From Tetrahymena elliotti 4EA (Eukaryota; Ciliophora; Oligohymenophorea; Hymenostomatida; Tetrahymenidae), in NCBI GenBank assembly GCA_000231825.2, contig JH720317.1, forward strand, positions 999,703-1,063,702: DNA of 64,000 nucleotides. Direction: 5' to 3'. The translations under genes and the position numbers were made by a program. Each line of letters begins with the position of its first letter. Position 1 is the stretch's first letter. Of this stretch, positions 39,543 to 53,405 are shown in pieces. The notes below the pieces were generated by a model. That model worked only from the letters and a program-made list of their open reading frames with translations. It was not told the DNA's origin and did no database searches.

Positions 39543-41291
39543 AGCAAAAAGATTAGTTAAATTATCATTGAAATATTGAAATGACAGGTATTAATTGCCT
39601 TTAAATAATTTAATGTTAATCACACATAAATTACATCTTAATCTTTGAATCTTAAAACAAATAAAATTTTAATTTAAATATCTCAACATTTATCAATCTT
39701 CATCAAAATTTTTATCTGTTTAAATTATTTTTTTAATAAAATTTATATTTTTTTAAAGATAATTAAAGCAAAATATTACAGTTTGTTGATGATTTTCAAG
39801 ATTTTTCTTTATTTGATGATGATAAATGAAATAATTTATAAAATAAACTCAATCAATTTTCTGTTTTATTAATTTTCTTAAAATTAATAATTTAAAGGCT
39901 TTTCAAAAAAGTTTTTTAATAACATGGGCTACATTTATTCAAATAATACTTTTACTTGAAATATTTTCCTTCTCAATCATAATCCTCTACCACAAAAATC
40001 AAAACACAAAAAGTAATTTTTTATTTAAACTATACAAGCAAAATAGTTAAAGAAGCTAAGTTTAGACTTTCAAAAGTCTAAATGATAAGATATTTAAGAT
40101 CAGGGAGAATTAATTAAAAATGAACATATCTGTAAATAAAAATGAACATTTAGTTTCTTTTTGTAAGTGTATTTCTAAACCAGAAATAATTAAAAATTTC
40201 TAAATAATTCATAAGATAATAAAAAGGATTAAATTACTTTACTGAAAGAAATAAAGAAATGTCTTTTATTAATATGCTTTAAATATTAACAATTTTGCAA
40301 TTAATTAGAAGAAACTCATGTTTTAATTTTTGTTTTTAATGCGTGCTATTTTATAATTTAACTATTTTTGAAAAGCAGATTATTTAAAAATAATTCAAGG
40401 TAAATTATCTCAACATCACTTTTTCTTTTTTACTAAATTTAAAAACTACCTTTTAGTTAAATGCCAAATAATATAAGGAGTATGTAATGAATAAACTTAA
40501 ATAGCATTAATTGTTTACAAATATGTTTGATATGCATCCTTATTTATATTTGTTTAATATTAAAGAGTTCTCCTTTCAAAAAAATATTTTTTTATGTTAA
40601 AATACTAATTTTTTTAGTTTTTGATACTTTAGAAATGTATTTAATTTTAAGAAATTCTATTGATTGATTTTTAGAAACTAAAAATTTTTCATTATTAATT
40701 TTTATTGTTTAAATCCTAGCATAAATGAATAACAATTTTCATAATGAATAACAATTTTCATTTAAATTCTATATGAATTTTTTTACAATGAATAATTCTT
40801 TTAAATTTAAACAAAATTACTTGATGTTAAAGGAATGAATCAAAGCTGATAATCTCATAAGCAATATTTAATAATATTCAGAAATATTAGAGAATATAAT
40901 ACCTCAAAAAAATTATTTTGAAAAGTATAAAACTAGCATAACATTATATTTGAAATTACCACATTTATTAAAAATTTAATTATGAATTTATTTCACAGTA
41001 AAACTATATTTAGGCTTAAGTAATTTAAATATTTTTAAGTTACCAACTTAAGACTTACATACAGGGCTAGTTGAGAGAAAAGAAATAAATTTATACTTAA
41101 AATTTAAGTTTAATTTTTCAAAAAATAAATAATTTTCTTTACTATGGTATGGTATTGAGAAGATTAAGAAATTTTAATTTTTTGCAAAAAATTTTTTAGG
41201 ATTTGGATTTTTAATTTTTTTAAAAAATAAATGAAAACAAATAGATTGCAAGTACATACATACATACATCCTTTAGAGAAGTAATATTTTA
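39543..41291. other. intergenic between gap and array gene C
   Basis: AT-rich with a short direct repeat (AATGAATAACAATTTTCAT, twice in tandem at about 40725-40762) and a small TACA microsatellite near 41255-41268. No gene recognised. Confidence 0.5.
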
Positions 41292-44200
41292 TCAGAACTG
41301 TTCATAAATCATTGGTAAAAGATAGTTTTTAACATGCTCTCTTTGACTATATATGTATTGTAAGAGTTTTTCTTCTGAAGTGAAAAATGATATAACAGAC
41401 TTTTAATTAATAAATATATTTTGGAAAGAAGAAAATTCTTCTGTTTAATAGTTTTAATTAATTACTAAAACCAAAAGCTCTAAATTTAAATTTGAAAGAA
41501 GGAGAGAGAGCTAATGAAGCAGAATTTTATTTTTTATTTCTAATTTTATGTCTGTTATAAATAGTAAGTAAGTGTAATACCCTTTTATCTAAAATTTTTC
41601 TTAGGAATTTTATTTTTGTTTGTTTTTCTCAGTTAGATATATAGAGATTTTTTGATCTGTATTCAAAATGAATTATTTCAAAACTGCTTAAACACCTTAA
41701 TGGAATATAAACTCTGTAGAGCCAATATCTCTATTTTACAATTCTTTTACTTCATACTCTTCTAAATTTGGTTATTCCTTTTAGTTAATTTAGCTTGTCA
41801 TTCCTTTTTGCTCATCTGCTTTATTTTCTTAAGAGAAGTCAAATTATTATTTCTATTAAATCAGCTGAGTACTATCTTAATAGTAGAATTCAGTTAGATT
41901 ATTCTTTACTTTATCAAAATTTTTTCTATTATTTAAAATATTTGATTTACTTTCTTCACAAACTTGACTTTTTTTATATAAAGGGGAAACTGAAATAAAA
42001 TCTTAGTTTTCATTTTTTAATGTTTCTTCTTTTTCTGTATTTTCGCTTTAGAATTAAGCTTTTTTCATTAAATGATCATTACTATCTTATTTCTTAAAGA
42101 CTGAGCCTATTTCTTTTTCTTCTATTTTAATAGATATATTATTTGAATTTAAAACTCTATTGATTGAAATATTTGGTGGAGAGAAAAGATAAGATGGATC
42201 AAGAGAGCCTTCATTCAATTTAGATTTTTCAATTTTGAATGAATTTAAATCTTAATTTTGGACAATCTAGCTAAAATTTTTGCTTGGTGAAATAATTTTT
42301 GAATTTAAGAGATACTTTTTCATAAAGTTTTAGGTGAAAAATTCTTATTGGTTTTGAAAGGAATTAGAACTTTCATTCATTTTTTACATAGATTCATTCA
42401 TTTAATAATTGCTGTTTTTAGAGAAATTATTGTGATTTAAGAATTTATTTTTTTTATGAGGAGATTCTTGTTATGAAGTATTTAAATTGCTTTCTTATTT
42501 ACCTTAAATAAACAGAAAAATTTAAGATTTTCTTTAACTAAAACGATCTTCATTTTAATTATCAATTGTATAGTTCTTAAAAATACAAATACTATTTTAT
42601 GAATTGTTTTTCTTTTTTTCGTAAGTGTTGTTATTATCTAAATTAATTTACATTTTATTATCATTTGCATTTTTTTAAGGTTATGCTATTTTATTATTTT
42701 TCCAGAATATGTTTTCAAAAAATTATTAGTTTTTTTAGATCATTTAGATATTTAATATTTAAATTTACTAAAAATAAAGCTTTTCTTCAAAGGAATATTT
42801 AATCAGACCGAATTGATCATTTTCTTTAAATAAAATTTCATTAATTAGATCACTTTATACTGCATCAGATTGAAATTAAGAATAACTGCTTAGGCAAGCA
42901 GAAACAGCGCATACTCTGATATTTTTATAAGCTAAATTTGTATATTTATTTAGAATTTCTGATAGAAATGGATTTTCAACTTTGGTTTTTTTGAAAAGGT
43001 CTGAAGCTATTCTTAAAGCTTTAATTTTAAGAAAAGGAATATAATAAAAGCAATTTTCAAAAATAGCAGTTAATATTGTAGCAGCTATTGAATAATTTTA
43101 TTAGAGGATTTAAAAATTAGCCTATTCTATAGCATAATACTAATATAAAATATCAGAGCTGAATTAATATTTGCACAATTTTTCTTAACTTTGGTTTTTT
43201 CTCACCTTAAAATATGGTAGATAAGTTTTCATATTGCCATTTTAGTTAAATACTTTTCTTTAATTTTAGTTACTATCCTTGAGAGTCTCCTAAGTTATAT
43301 TAGCACTTTTGGCTTATTTTAAACTTTAAATCACATTGGATTTGATTTATTCTTCTAGTTTAATATTTTATTTAATATCTTTTGATTCACTCAAAAATGA
43401 TTAATATTTGTGAAATAAATTGTTTTTCTTTATTTACCTGCTTGATTTTGATGGAGAAATCAGCAAATCGTTAAAATTATTCTAGCAAGCAAATTATCTA
43501 AATATTTCAGATTCATTTTAAAATTAACTTAAATTGCGCTTGCTATTAGAAGTTAGATCATTGACTACTTTACTCTAAGTTAATTTATTTAAACTATTTT
43601 TTAGATAGAGATCCTTAAATTTTTCCAAAGCAGAGAAATAGTCTTTCTACTTCTTCAATAATTTGTAAACCAAGCATTTCATATAGCATTGTATCATATC
43701 TCGTTTTTAGCAAGCTGGCAAATACTACATACTTATTTTTTGTATATCGAAAATGATTGACTCTAAAAGTTCTGTTAAGTGTGTCTAATTATTTTCAGTA
43801 ATATGAGAGAAGAGGGCTTTTATTAGATTTAATGTTCTATTGTAAAAACTCCAAAAAATAACTATATTTTCTTATTCAAATTAATACTGATTTTCTTTTT
43901 CTTTCAAAATTTAACTTCTATCTCCAAACTAAGAATCTTAAATTACTTAAGAAAAAATTACATTTTTTAGTATTTTTTTATCTTATTTAGTGAATAAATC
44001 AGGAAGAAAAGATTAATTTTAGTAGAATCCCAACTCATATTTTGCACATATGATGGATCTTTAGAAATTTTCAATTGATTCATAGTATCTACCACTATTA
44101 TAATGAATAACTCCTATATTATTGTAGCACACACCTAATGCTGTATAATTATTAAATTAATTAAAATGTTGAATCTCAACATTTAGATTAATTAATGACA

Positions 44201-46519
44201 CACTTTCGTTTTCTTTATATATATTCTAAGTGGTAAAAGACAAGACTTTGAAAAGATTTTTAAAGCTTTCAAAGAGTAGTTATGTGTCTTATGAGTAGCA
44301 TAAATTATCTGAATCCATTTAAAAACAGTCATCGCTTATTATTTAATTTGTTTTTTAAAATTTTTTGAGATTAATATAAATGTCTTCAATTGAAGAGGAA
44401 GACATTTTTTAAAAGCTTAGAGAGGTTCTCCCCCTTCTATTTTTTTGAGATATTTACTTTAAAATATTCGTTAAATGAATGATGGGCTCTAAGGTCTGCT
44501 TTCCTAACCAAAAAGAATAAATAGTCTAAATAAGTAGCAAGCAAACCATTAAAATTAAGCTAATAAGCATAAATAAAAAGTTGATGAATTTTATTTCCTT
44601 TTACAAAAGTGAAGAATATTCTTGCATTTTTTCTTTAGAAAGAATGTTTAAAAACTAATATGCGTTTTTTATTAAATATTTTGGCAATGGCACACTTGAA
44701 AGAAGCATTTCTTGTCTAGGTAATTTATCGACAATAGTGATTATATTTTTTATGACCATACAATCAGTTTCATTTCTTCTGTATTCAAATATTTCCATCT
44801 ACTTTTAATAATCAAATCCTACCATATTTAATTGATTTGTGCTATTTAAAACTGACGAATTATCTTTCAAAATATATTGCATGAATTTAGATGCTTCTTT
44901 CTAGTCTTTCAAGTAATCAGTTTCAATTTATTATATTGTGAATGTTTAGTTATTTACTTGTTTATCTTCTGAATTATATATCACCGTTTGGTATTATGGG
45001 TTTATAACGAATTACAATTTAGAGTTAGTCCCAAAGTTATTAAAAAATATTGGTACCATAGATAAATCTTAGCTCATACATAAAACAGAATGATTTTTGT
45101 TTTTTTATTATGTCTATTACTAATTATACTTTAGCTTTCTTTGACAAAACGATTACGCAATAAATGGCTAATTTCCTGAAAAAACTATTTAGGGTTTAGT
45201 TAAAACTGTGTAATTTCTACTAAGAGTTAGGCTAAAGTAAGACCTGCATCTTGAATCAAAATTAAATTATCCTTTATATGGACAATTACTAGGTGGTATA
45301 TAGTCCTTAAAAGTAGTATTTACACTTTTAGTGTAAAGCAAACCATCATAGTCAAATACTATAAAAATATCTCTAAAAAATAGTTATTTTTTATCTACTT
45401 AGCTATTAACTAACTATAATGACTTCCAAATTGAATCAATCAGAGTAGATTATTTTATTTCTTTTAATTAAATTTCATTCAACTCACTAAGCCTTGATTA
45501 ATTTATTAAATGCCTTTTATATTTAAAATGAATGAATAATTTGTTTTTTATTTTTTAAAAATACAAAAAAAATTATTTTATTCTATAAAATTAAAACAAT
45601 TAATTAATATTATTTTTATAACTTTGTAAGTAACATAATACATTTCTTGCCTATGAACTAGATTGATTTAATTTTTAAAAATACCAAAAAATCACTTGAG
45701 TTAAAAAGCCAATTTATTTAAATTATAAATAATTGATTTTTAAAATTAAAAATTAGTAACCAAATTTTTTTGTTTGTTTTTTATTTTTTCTTGAAATTGT
45801 GTTTCGAGCATTTTATGCTTATTCCTTTTTCTGAAAAATTTAGATTTAAATGTAATTAAGAAAAGAACTTTTCCACAATTTAATTTATTTTTATGAGAAG
45901 AGATGAACTTTTTCTATTTATTTACATTCTTTTTTATAAGAAAATATGTATTCAAAGTTTTTTTGTTTTATTCTTTTTATTTGTTTGTGAATTAAAAAAC
46001 TATTTATTTATAAAAATTTGCTTTGAGAGATGAATATTTTGAAGAAAATGATATTTATTATTCTATAATATTTATTCAAATAGATAAGTAATTAGTTGAA
46101 ATTTTTATTTACCAAGTGCTTGTCAAAATAGAGTTTTTCTTAAAAAGTTTCAATACCATTTTATCTTCTAGATTTGCATAAGTTCTGTCTATATTATGGA
46201 TGGCAGGAATATGCTTTTGATTACCTGCTACTTTTTCTTGAATAATTTTTCCAAAAAATTCACTGAGTAAATAGATGTACCAGCTAAATTTTTATGTTTC
46301 AGAGCTTAACTGAAACATTATGGCTGAATTGAGGTTTTTAGAGTTATCTATTTAATCCAAAAATAAATTTTTTGAGAAGTCATTTACTAATTCAAAACAA
46401 TATTTTTAATATGAATATAAGATTAAAAAAGTAGAAATCATCAAGATAATGGTAGGGAAAATAGTTATAAAGATAAATGTTATTCGCGTATTATTTTTTT
46501 TAAGAAATCTTCCATCCAT
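41292..46519 (-). CDS. array gene C: Cache-like/TPR membrane receptor, 1542 aa
   Basis: Exon 1 is 46519-46113 and exon 2 is 45513-41292, totalling 4629 nt (multiple of three). I checked every codon of exon 2 for TGA and found none before the stop at 41292-41294. The start MDGRFLKKNNTR is shorter than in the sister genes, which begin MNKQ or MNQQ and carry ~20 extra residues. The rest follows the family: TM1, ectodomain with NFDSRCRSYF, TM2, TPR-like region, linker, and the conserved C-terminal domain (STEFIFHxG... to MIYEQF). It is closest to gene B by eye. No intron interrupts the 4.2 kb exon. Confidence 0.82.
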
Positions 46520-47508
46520 CTCCTCTGTATTTTTTTTATATTTAATTTTATTTATTTATTATTGAATTTCTTTCCTTATAATATAAATAACAAACAAACT
46601 TCTACCTTTATCTTAAAATTTTATTTTTTTTTACAGTAGTTAATTTTCTTCAATTATTATGGATCAACACTGATGATTATAAATTTTTTTAAATTAAATA
46701 ACTATAAATTGTTAATATTGAAAAAGATAATATGAACCACTATTTTTTTGAGTATTTAACTAGCTTATTTTACTAACTAAATTTGAGTTTTAAATAGGGT
46801 AAAGAATTTCAAAATAAGCTCAATTAAATTTATTATTAAAAAATTTGTGACAGACAACTTTTAATTTTTTTAACAAGGATTTTATATTTCATAAAAAATC
46901 TAAAAAACTATTTTGGAAAAATATTAAAAACAGATTAAAGTAAAATTTAAAGATGTAAACAATTAAAATAAATATATATAACTCTAGATAATATCCTATA
47001 GTTATTTATTATTAGGTTAGATACTTGTTTATCAAAATCATAGAGTTCCAATTCTATTTAAGATTTTGTTCAAGCTCATCAAAAGCTATAAAGTGGTGTT
47101 ATTAATCTAATCATAGATATCACTTGGTTTATTTCCTAATACTATTGGATATTTTAGTCAATTTTGAAATCTCGAACTTTATTATCTTACTCAATCAAAT
47201 TAAACAACTATGTAAATTAAAATAATCCTGTTTATTTACTCTTTATGTTCGCATTACAAATTTTATTAGGTTATTGTTTCTGGTCCTTTAAAAGAGACCA
47301 CTCTTAACTAATTGTTTTTTAAATGAATATATATAGAAGAAAATTGCCTTAAATTCAAATTAGAGTTATGAAAAATTAAAAATTTAATTTAATTCTATAC
47401 TGAATAATAAAATAAGATTAATTTTTAATCAGATTTTTTCATCAATTATTTCTCGAAAATAGTAGTGGATTAATAAAAAAAATACCAACATTTAATTATC
47501 TTTTTCAG
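46520..47508. other. intergenic between array genes C and D
   Basis: AT-rich. A slightly GC-richer stretch (about 47010-47300) contains a B-box-like AGTTCCAATTCT but no tRNA fold. No protein gene seen. Confidence 0.5.
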
Positions 47509-50500
47509 TCAGAAATGCTCAAAAATCATAGGTAGTAGATAATTTTTTAGATGTTCTCTTTGACTGTAAATATATTGTAGCAATTTATCTTCCGAACTAA
47601 AAAATGTGATAACTTATTTTTAATTTATTAATACATTATTAAAAGAGTTGAATTCTTCAGTCTACTCACTTTAATTTAGTACTAAAATTAATAGCTCTAA
47701 ATTTAGATTTACAAGTAGGGTAGAAAGTTCATTAAACAGAAATTTATTTTGAATATTTAATTTTAAATCAGTTATAAATAATAAATATGTGTGATATTGT
47801 TTTGTTTAATTCATTTATTAGATTTTTTCTTCTTTATTCTTTTTTTGGGCAAGATATATTTATATTTTTTCTTCTGTGTTCAAAATAAATTATTTCAAGG
47901 CTGCCTAGACTCCTTAGTGAAATATTAGCTCTGAAGAGAAAGCATTTTGTTTCGGAAATATTTCAATAAATTGAGATTATTCTTTTTATATAAATTAAGT
48001 TGTGTCTAGTCTCTGCTCTTCTGTTGTAAATTCATATGAAATATCACATTGTTGTTCTTATTCATCAGGTTATTTATCATTAAATACGTTGAAATATACA
48101 ACATTTTTTTGAATATTTTACTTGCCTTCATCTAAGGATTCACATTTATTTTATTTTATTTTTTAAAAAGAATTTAAATCACTTTGTTATTTTTCATTTT
48201 TGAAGTTTTTTTATTTGTCTAAGATTTCACTGTTCATCTAAAATTTATTTAATTTTGGTTAATTATTATCCTATTGGCTATTACTTATTTTTCTATCTCG
48301 AAATTCTTTTAAGATACTTTTATTCAGTATACTTTATGGAGAATTTTTTAAAGTATAGTCAATACAGTTTAAAGCTTGTTAGCTTGCAATAGGAGAATAT
48401 GAAATATTAAAGGCATCTGAAAAGCTTTCATAAATAGTAGATTTTTTTTCATTTTGTGGTTCTTGATCATATATTTTAATTAGCTAGCTGCTGTCTTATT
48501 TGGGGCTTTTTAAAAATGAAGATATTTTAGGAGTAAAAATATATTTTTTCATAAAATTATTAGGAGAATTTTCATAATTCTTTGTTTCATTTAAAAATAT
48601 ACTTTTCTCATTTTCTTACCTGAGTTCAATACTTTATGAATAAAGAGTTTCTTCATTGGTATATTTAACCAAATGGTCGCTTACTTTTCTTTTTAAAACA
48701 ATTTTCTAAATCTAAGAACTTTCTTGTTCTTCTACAATTCTATTTATAATATTTTATTGAGAATAAATATTCTATTACTACCTAAATGTGAAACTCTCAA
48801 GATAATTATCTTAAATATTGCTCTAAATAAGATTTTTACAAGATTAATTTCTATTTTATTTAAAAGAGCTTTTCTCTAAATTAAAGTTATTATTGTTGTT
48901 ATTACTTTTCTACTATTATTTTTAGTAATCATTTTTCAATGACATTTTTTGAAAGTTTGTATAATTTTTTGAAATGACTTTGGCATTTACCATTTAAATT
49001 TACTAGATATAGAAGTTTTCTTTAAAATCATAATTAATAAGACCGAATAGGTCTTTTTCTTTGTATAAAATGTCATTAATTAAATCGCTTTAAATAGCAT
49101 CAGATTTAAACTAAGAAAATTTTCTCATACAAGCAGAGACAGTACAAATTTTAATATTTGCATGAGCTAAATTAGTATATTTATTTAAAATATCCATTAA
49201 AATAGGATTCTTTACTTTTGAAAGTTTAAAAATATTTTCAGCTATTTTTAAAGCTTTAATTTTTAGAAATGGAAGATAGTAAAAACACTTTTCAAAGATA
49301 TTCGTTATGATTAATCCCGCATTTTAATAATTTTTTAGCATAATTTAAAAATTTGCTTATTCTAGGGCATAATACTAATATATAATATCAGAGCTAAATT
49401 AATATTTACATAATTTGTCTTGACTTTGGTTTTTTCTTACTTTAAAATAAGGTTCATAATTTTGTGGACTTTTATTTTCTTTAATGGAATTCTGTTTTAA
49501 AACCTAGCTCAAATTCTTGAATTATTCTTAAACTAAATTAGTCGTTGTTTTCTTCAAACTCTAGCTGTAAAATAAAGAGAGGGTGTTAGATTTTTATTTT
49601 GTTTCAATTTTACTTTTCTAAGCATTTTCGCTATAATCTTTTTAATATAACTTGTATTTTTTAAATAAATCATTGTTTTTAATTTATCTTTTCTTTTTAA
49701 TTGGAGATGCTAATAGAGTATGTAAATTATTTTAATAAGAAAATTAACTAGGAAACTCAGATTAATTGAAAAAGTAATTTTAATTAAATTTGCCAATAGA
49801 ATATGAACTCTAAATTGGTTTATTCTTGTTTAATTTATATTAGCAATGTCTAATATACAAAGACTTAAATTGTTCTTAAGCTTAAAAAGATTAAATCTAT
49901 TTATTCTATAATTTGTAGGCTTTGGATCTCATAAAACATTCTATCATTTCTCTTTTTTAACAAGGTGGTAAGTAATTCTAACTCATACTTTCTATTTCTA
50001 AAATGATTTCCTCTAACATTTCTGCTAAGTGAATTTGATTGTTTTCATTTATGTGAGAAAAAAGAGCTTTAATTAGATTAATTGTTCGATTGTATAAACT
50101 CCAAAAAAGAACTAACTTATCTTAAGAAATCTATTTTTTAGAAGATTAACTCTCTCTTTAGGCCTTACTCCTATCTCCCAGCCAAGAATCTTCTGAATCT
50201 TACTAATAGCTTAAATGAAATTAATATTTATTGAATTTATTATTTAGATTTCCACTTTAATTGTAATTTTATGTGAGATTATCAACATTTTAATAAAACC
50301 CCAATTCATATTTTGCATATATAATAGATCTCTAAAAGTTTTCTATTGATTCGTAGAATCTACCACAGTTATAATGGATGACTCCTATATTATTATAGCA
50401 CACACCTAATGCTCTGTAATTATTGAATTGATTGAAATGTTGAATTTCAATGCTTAGATTTATTAAAGAAATACTTTCGTTCTCTTTATATATATTCTAT

Positions 50501-52885
50501 GTAGCAAAAGATAATATTTTAAAAAGATTTTTAAAGCTATTGAATAGATGCTATGTATCACTAGAGTAGCATAAATCATCTTATTCCATCTAAAAATAAT
50601 CATCAAATAGAAAGTTGTTAGTCCTTTTAACCTTACCATTAATTTCTTCTGCTGAAAACATTTAACCTATTTATAAATCTGAAGATATTATTTCTTCATT
50701 ATTTGTTGCTATTTACTTCAAAACATTTGTTAAATGAATTATAGGCTTTATTGTCTACTTTCCTAACTAAAAAGAGTATAAGATCTAAACAAATAAAATG
50801 CAGATCGTGAAAATGAAACTGATAAGCATAAACAAAAAGTTCTAATATTTGATTTTTGATTGCAAAATATTAGAGTATTCTAGCTTTTATTCTTTTGAAA
50901 CAGCATTTAAAAATATAAATGCTCTTTTGATTTGATATTTATGTAATTATTGATTCTAATTTTTTCTTGGTACTTTATCAATAATAGTGATTACATTTTT
51001 TATCACTATACAGCTTGTCTAATTTCGTTTGTATTCAAATACTTCCTCCTAATTTTTATAATTAAATCCAATAAAATCTAATGAATTAGTTCCATTCAAA
51101 ATTTGCTAATTATCTTAAGCTATGTGTTTGATAAATTTTGATGCTTCTCTTTAGTCTTATAAATATTTAGTCTCAATTTACTCAATTGTAACTGTTTCAT
51201 TATTACCCTACTGATTTTCTGAGTTGTAAATCATTGTGAGGTATTAGGGATTCAATAAAAATTAGAATTTAGAACTGGAGCCAAAATTACTAAAATAATC
51301 TGGTATTTTAGATAAATCTTAGGTGATACATAAAATAGAATGATTTTAATAATTTTATTATTAATATTTCAACTTTCTTTGACAAAATGTTTACGCATAA
51401 AATGGAATTTAATTTGAATAAAATAATTGAGGTTAGTATATAACAGTTGTAGGATTTTGAACTGTTGCATTATAGTAAAATCTGCATCTAGCATCTAAAT
51501 TAAACTACCCCTAGTAAGGGCAACCTTTTGGTGTTTTATAACTAGCAAAAGAAGTGTTGACGCTCTTGCTATAAATTAAACCATCATAATCGAATACAAG
51601 AAATAAATCTTTAAAAGTCATATATCTTCCTTTCCTTTGCTTAGAAGCAAACTAAATAGATTTCCAAATTGAATCAATGTGGATAGATTGACTTATTTAC
51701 TCTATTTATATTGAATCTAATTCACCTAGGTATGATTAGTTTACCAAATGCCTATTTAAAATAAAATTAATTTTTATTCTAAAACTAATATTCTAAATTT
51801 TCTAATGGTATTTTATTGATATTGATTTTGATTTTGTGACAAATATTTTAATCTAAATAATTAGATTGATATTAAATTAATAAATTAAATAATATGAATT
51901 TTATTATGCTTTTTGTTTTGATGATAGTTGGATTTACTGGTATTTAAAATAAATAATATTTAAATTTAACAAGTGTTGGCTAGGATAAAGTTGAAACATC
52001 TAATTTATTTTATTGTAATACTAATAAGAAGATGATTGAAGCTACAAAAGTGAAAAATATATATCATAAAATATTAGGTTTTTGAGCCAATTAATACAAA
52101 AATTTCAGAAAATTAAATGTCCTTCAAAAATTTATTTGGATTGTTGCGATACCTTATCAAGCATTAAACTAAATTTTTATATTTATATAACTAGCTCATT
52201 TTTTACATTTAAAACATGCTTGAACTCATAATAAGAAAGAAATAAAAAGAATTTATGATTTGATAATTAAAAAGTAATGATTTTTTTTTCTTTGATTTGT
52301 TTATTTAAAATTAAACAATATTGTTTTTTGAGTGTAGATTGAATCTATTAATAATTCACATTTCTAAAAGAAAATTTTATTTTTAAACCATTTTATGAAT
52401 AGAAAAAAATAATAAATGTTGATTTACCATGTACTAGTGAAAATTTAGTTTTTTCTAAAAAGATTCATTAGATCTTAGCTCTCATTATTTGTAGATGTTC
52501 TATCTGTATTGTGGAGAGCTGGAATATGTTTTTTATTACTAATTACCTTTCCCTCTATAAAATTTCCAAAGAATTCATTAAGCAAATTAATGTACCAACT
52601 AAATTTTTAGGTTTCAGAGCTTAATTAAAATACAATAGCTGTATTTAGTATTCTTGAATTGTTTATTTGATCCATAAGTAAGTTTTTTGAGAAATCATCC
52701 ACTAATTATAAGCAAACATTTTGATATGAAAATAGGAGTAAAAAAATAGAAATTATAAGTATAATTGTCGGAAACAGGGTTATAGAGACAACTATGATCT
52801 AGGTCTTATTGTTATCAAAGAAGTTAATACCTATATTCTTCTTATGCTCACCTGTTTTAGTAGAAGAATAAGCTTATTTATTCAT
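47509..52885 (-). CDS. array gene D: Cache-like/TPR membrane receptor, 1566 aa
   Basis: Exon 1 is 52885-52428 and exon 2 is 51751-47509, totalling 4701 nt (multiple of three). I translated the second exon throughout without meeting an internal TGA. It starts MNKQAYSSTKTG. It has TM1 (IIVVSITLFPTIILI), ectodomain motif NLDARCRFYYN, TM2, TPR-like motif CYNNIGVIHYNCGRFYESIENF, a polar linker, and the C-terminal domain ending PMIFEHF then TGA 47509-47511. The first of the four in transcription order and more like A than like B or C. Function is inferred only from domains: a cell-surface or endomembrane sensor. Confidence 0.82.
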
Positions 52886-53405
52886 TTTAATTTAGCAGTC
52901 TTTTTAATACCTAATCTAAAACTTCTACTTTTTTCTTTATTAATTTATGTTTGTTGTCAGTAGATATGGTAATGAATTATGAACAAACTAACTTACTTGT
53001 AATTCTAAATTAATATTATATTTCACTCTCTTTTTCTTGATAAAACAAAAATTAAATTAATTAAAAATATCATCTTAAAAATATTGAATAGGAGGGATTG
53101 ATTCTCACAATTTTAAGAAATTTTATTATTGCTAAAGTCCTAATAACAAAATCATTTTGTAAATTAAAAATTTTCAATAAGGGTATTTCCCTCTTAAATA
53201 AACAAAAAATTTTATAATATGATATTTAAAAAAAATAAAAAAAGGAAAATAAGTAAAGAAGTAATTAAATAATAAAATTTGAAAATATAAACTAAATATC
53301 TGGACAATAAACTATTTTTAATTTAACATTGTTCATACATTATTTTTTTTAAAAAATAACTAATAATTAAAAAATAAATGAATTAAGTAAGATCTTGATT
53401 CAAAA
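52886..53405. other. intergenic between array gene D and ABCC gene
   Basis: AT-rich spacer with no recognised feature; it should carry the gene D promoter and the ABCC 3' end. Confidence 0.5.

Larger units (their letters stand above)
27011..52885 (-). repeat. tandem array of four paralogous receptor-like genes (A, B, C, D)
   Basis: Four head-to-tail copies on the minus strand: D 52885-47509, C 46519-41292, B 38393-32942 and A 32517-27011. Each has a short first exon, one intron of 599-770 nt at the same phase-2 position, and one uninterrupted second exon of 4.2-4.3 kb. B and C are visibly most alike (long shared stretches in the extracellular domain, both with RCRSYF). A and D share RCRFYYN. 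The linkers diverge most; the C-terminal domain and TPR-like region diverge least. An assembly gap lies between B and C. Confidence 0.9.

Noticed and set aside
38783..39547. Minus-strand frame across the second gap
   Set aside because: Consists almost entirely of N characters.
41795..41998. Plus-strand frame of 67 codons
   Set aside because: Antisense shadow of the linker of array gene C, which I checked codon by codon.
47010..47080. tRNA-like segment with AGTTCCAATTCT
   Set aside because: Only a B-box-like string; no A box, acceptor stem or anticodon arm.
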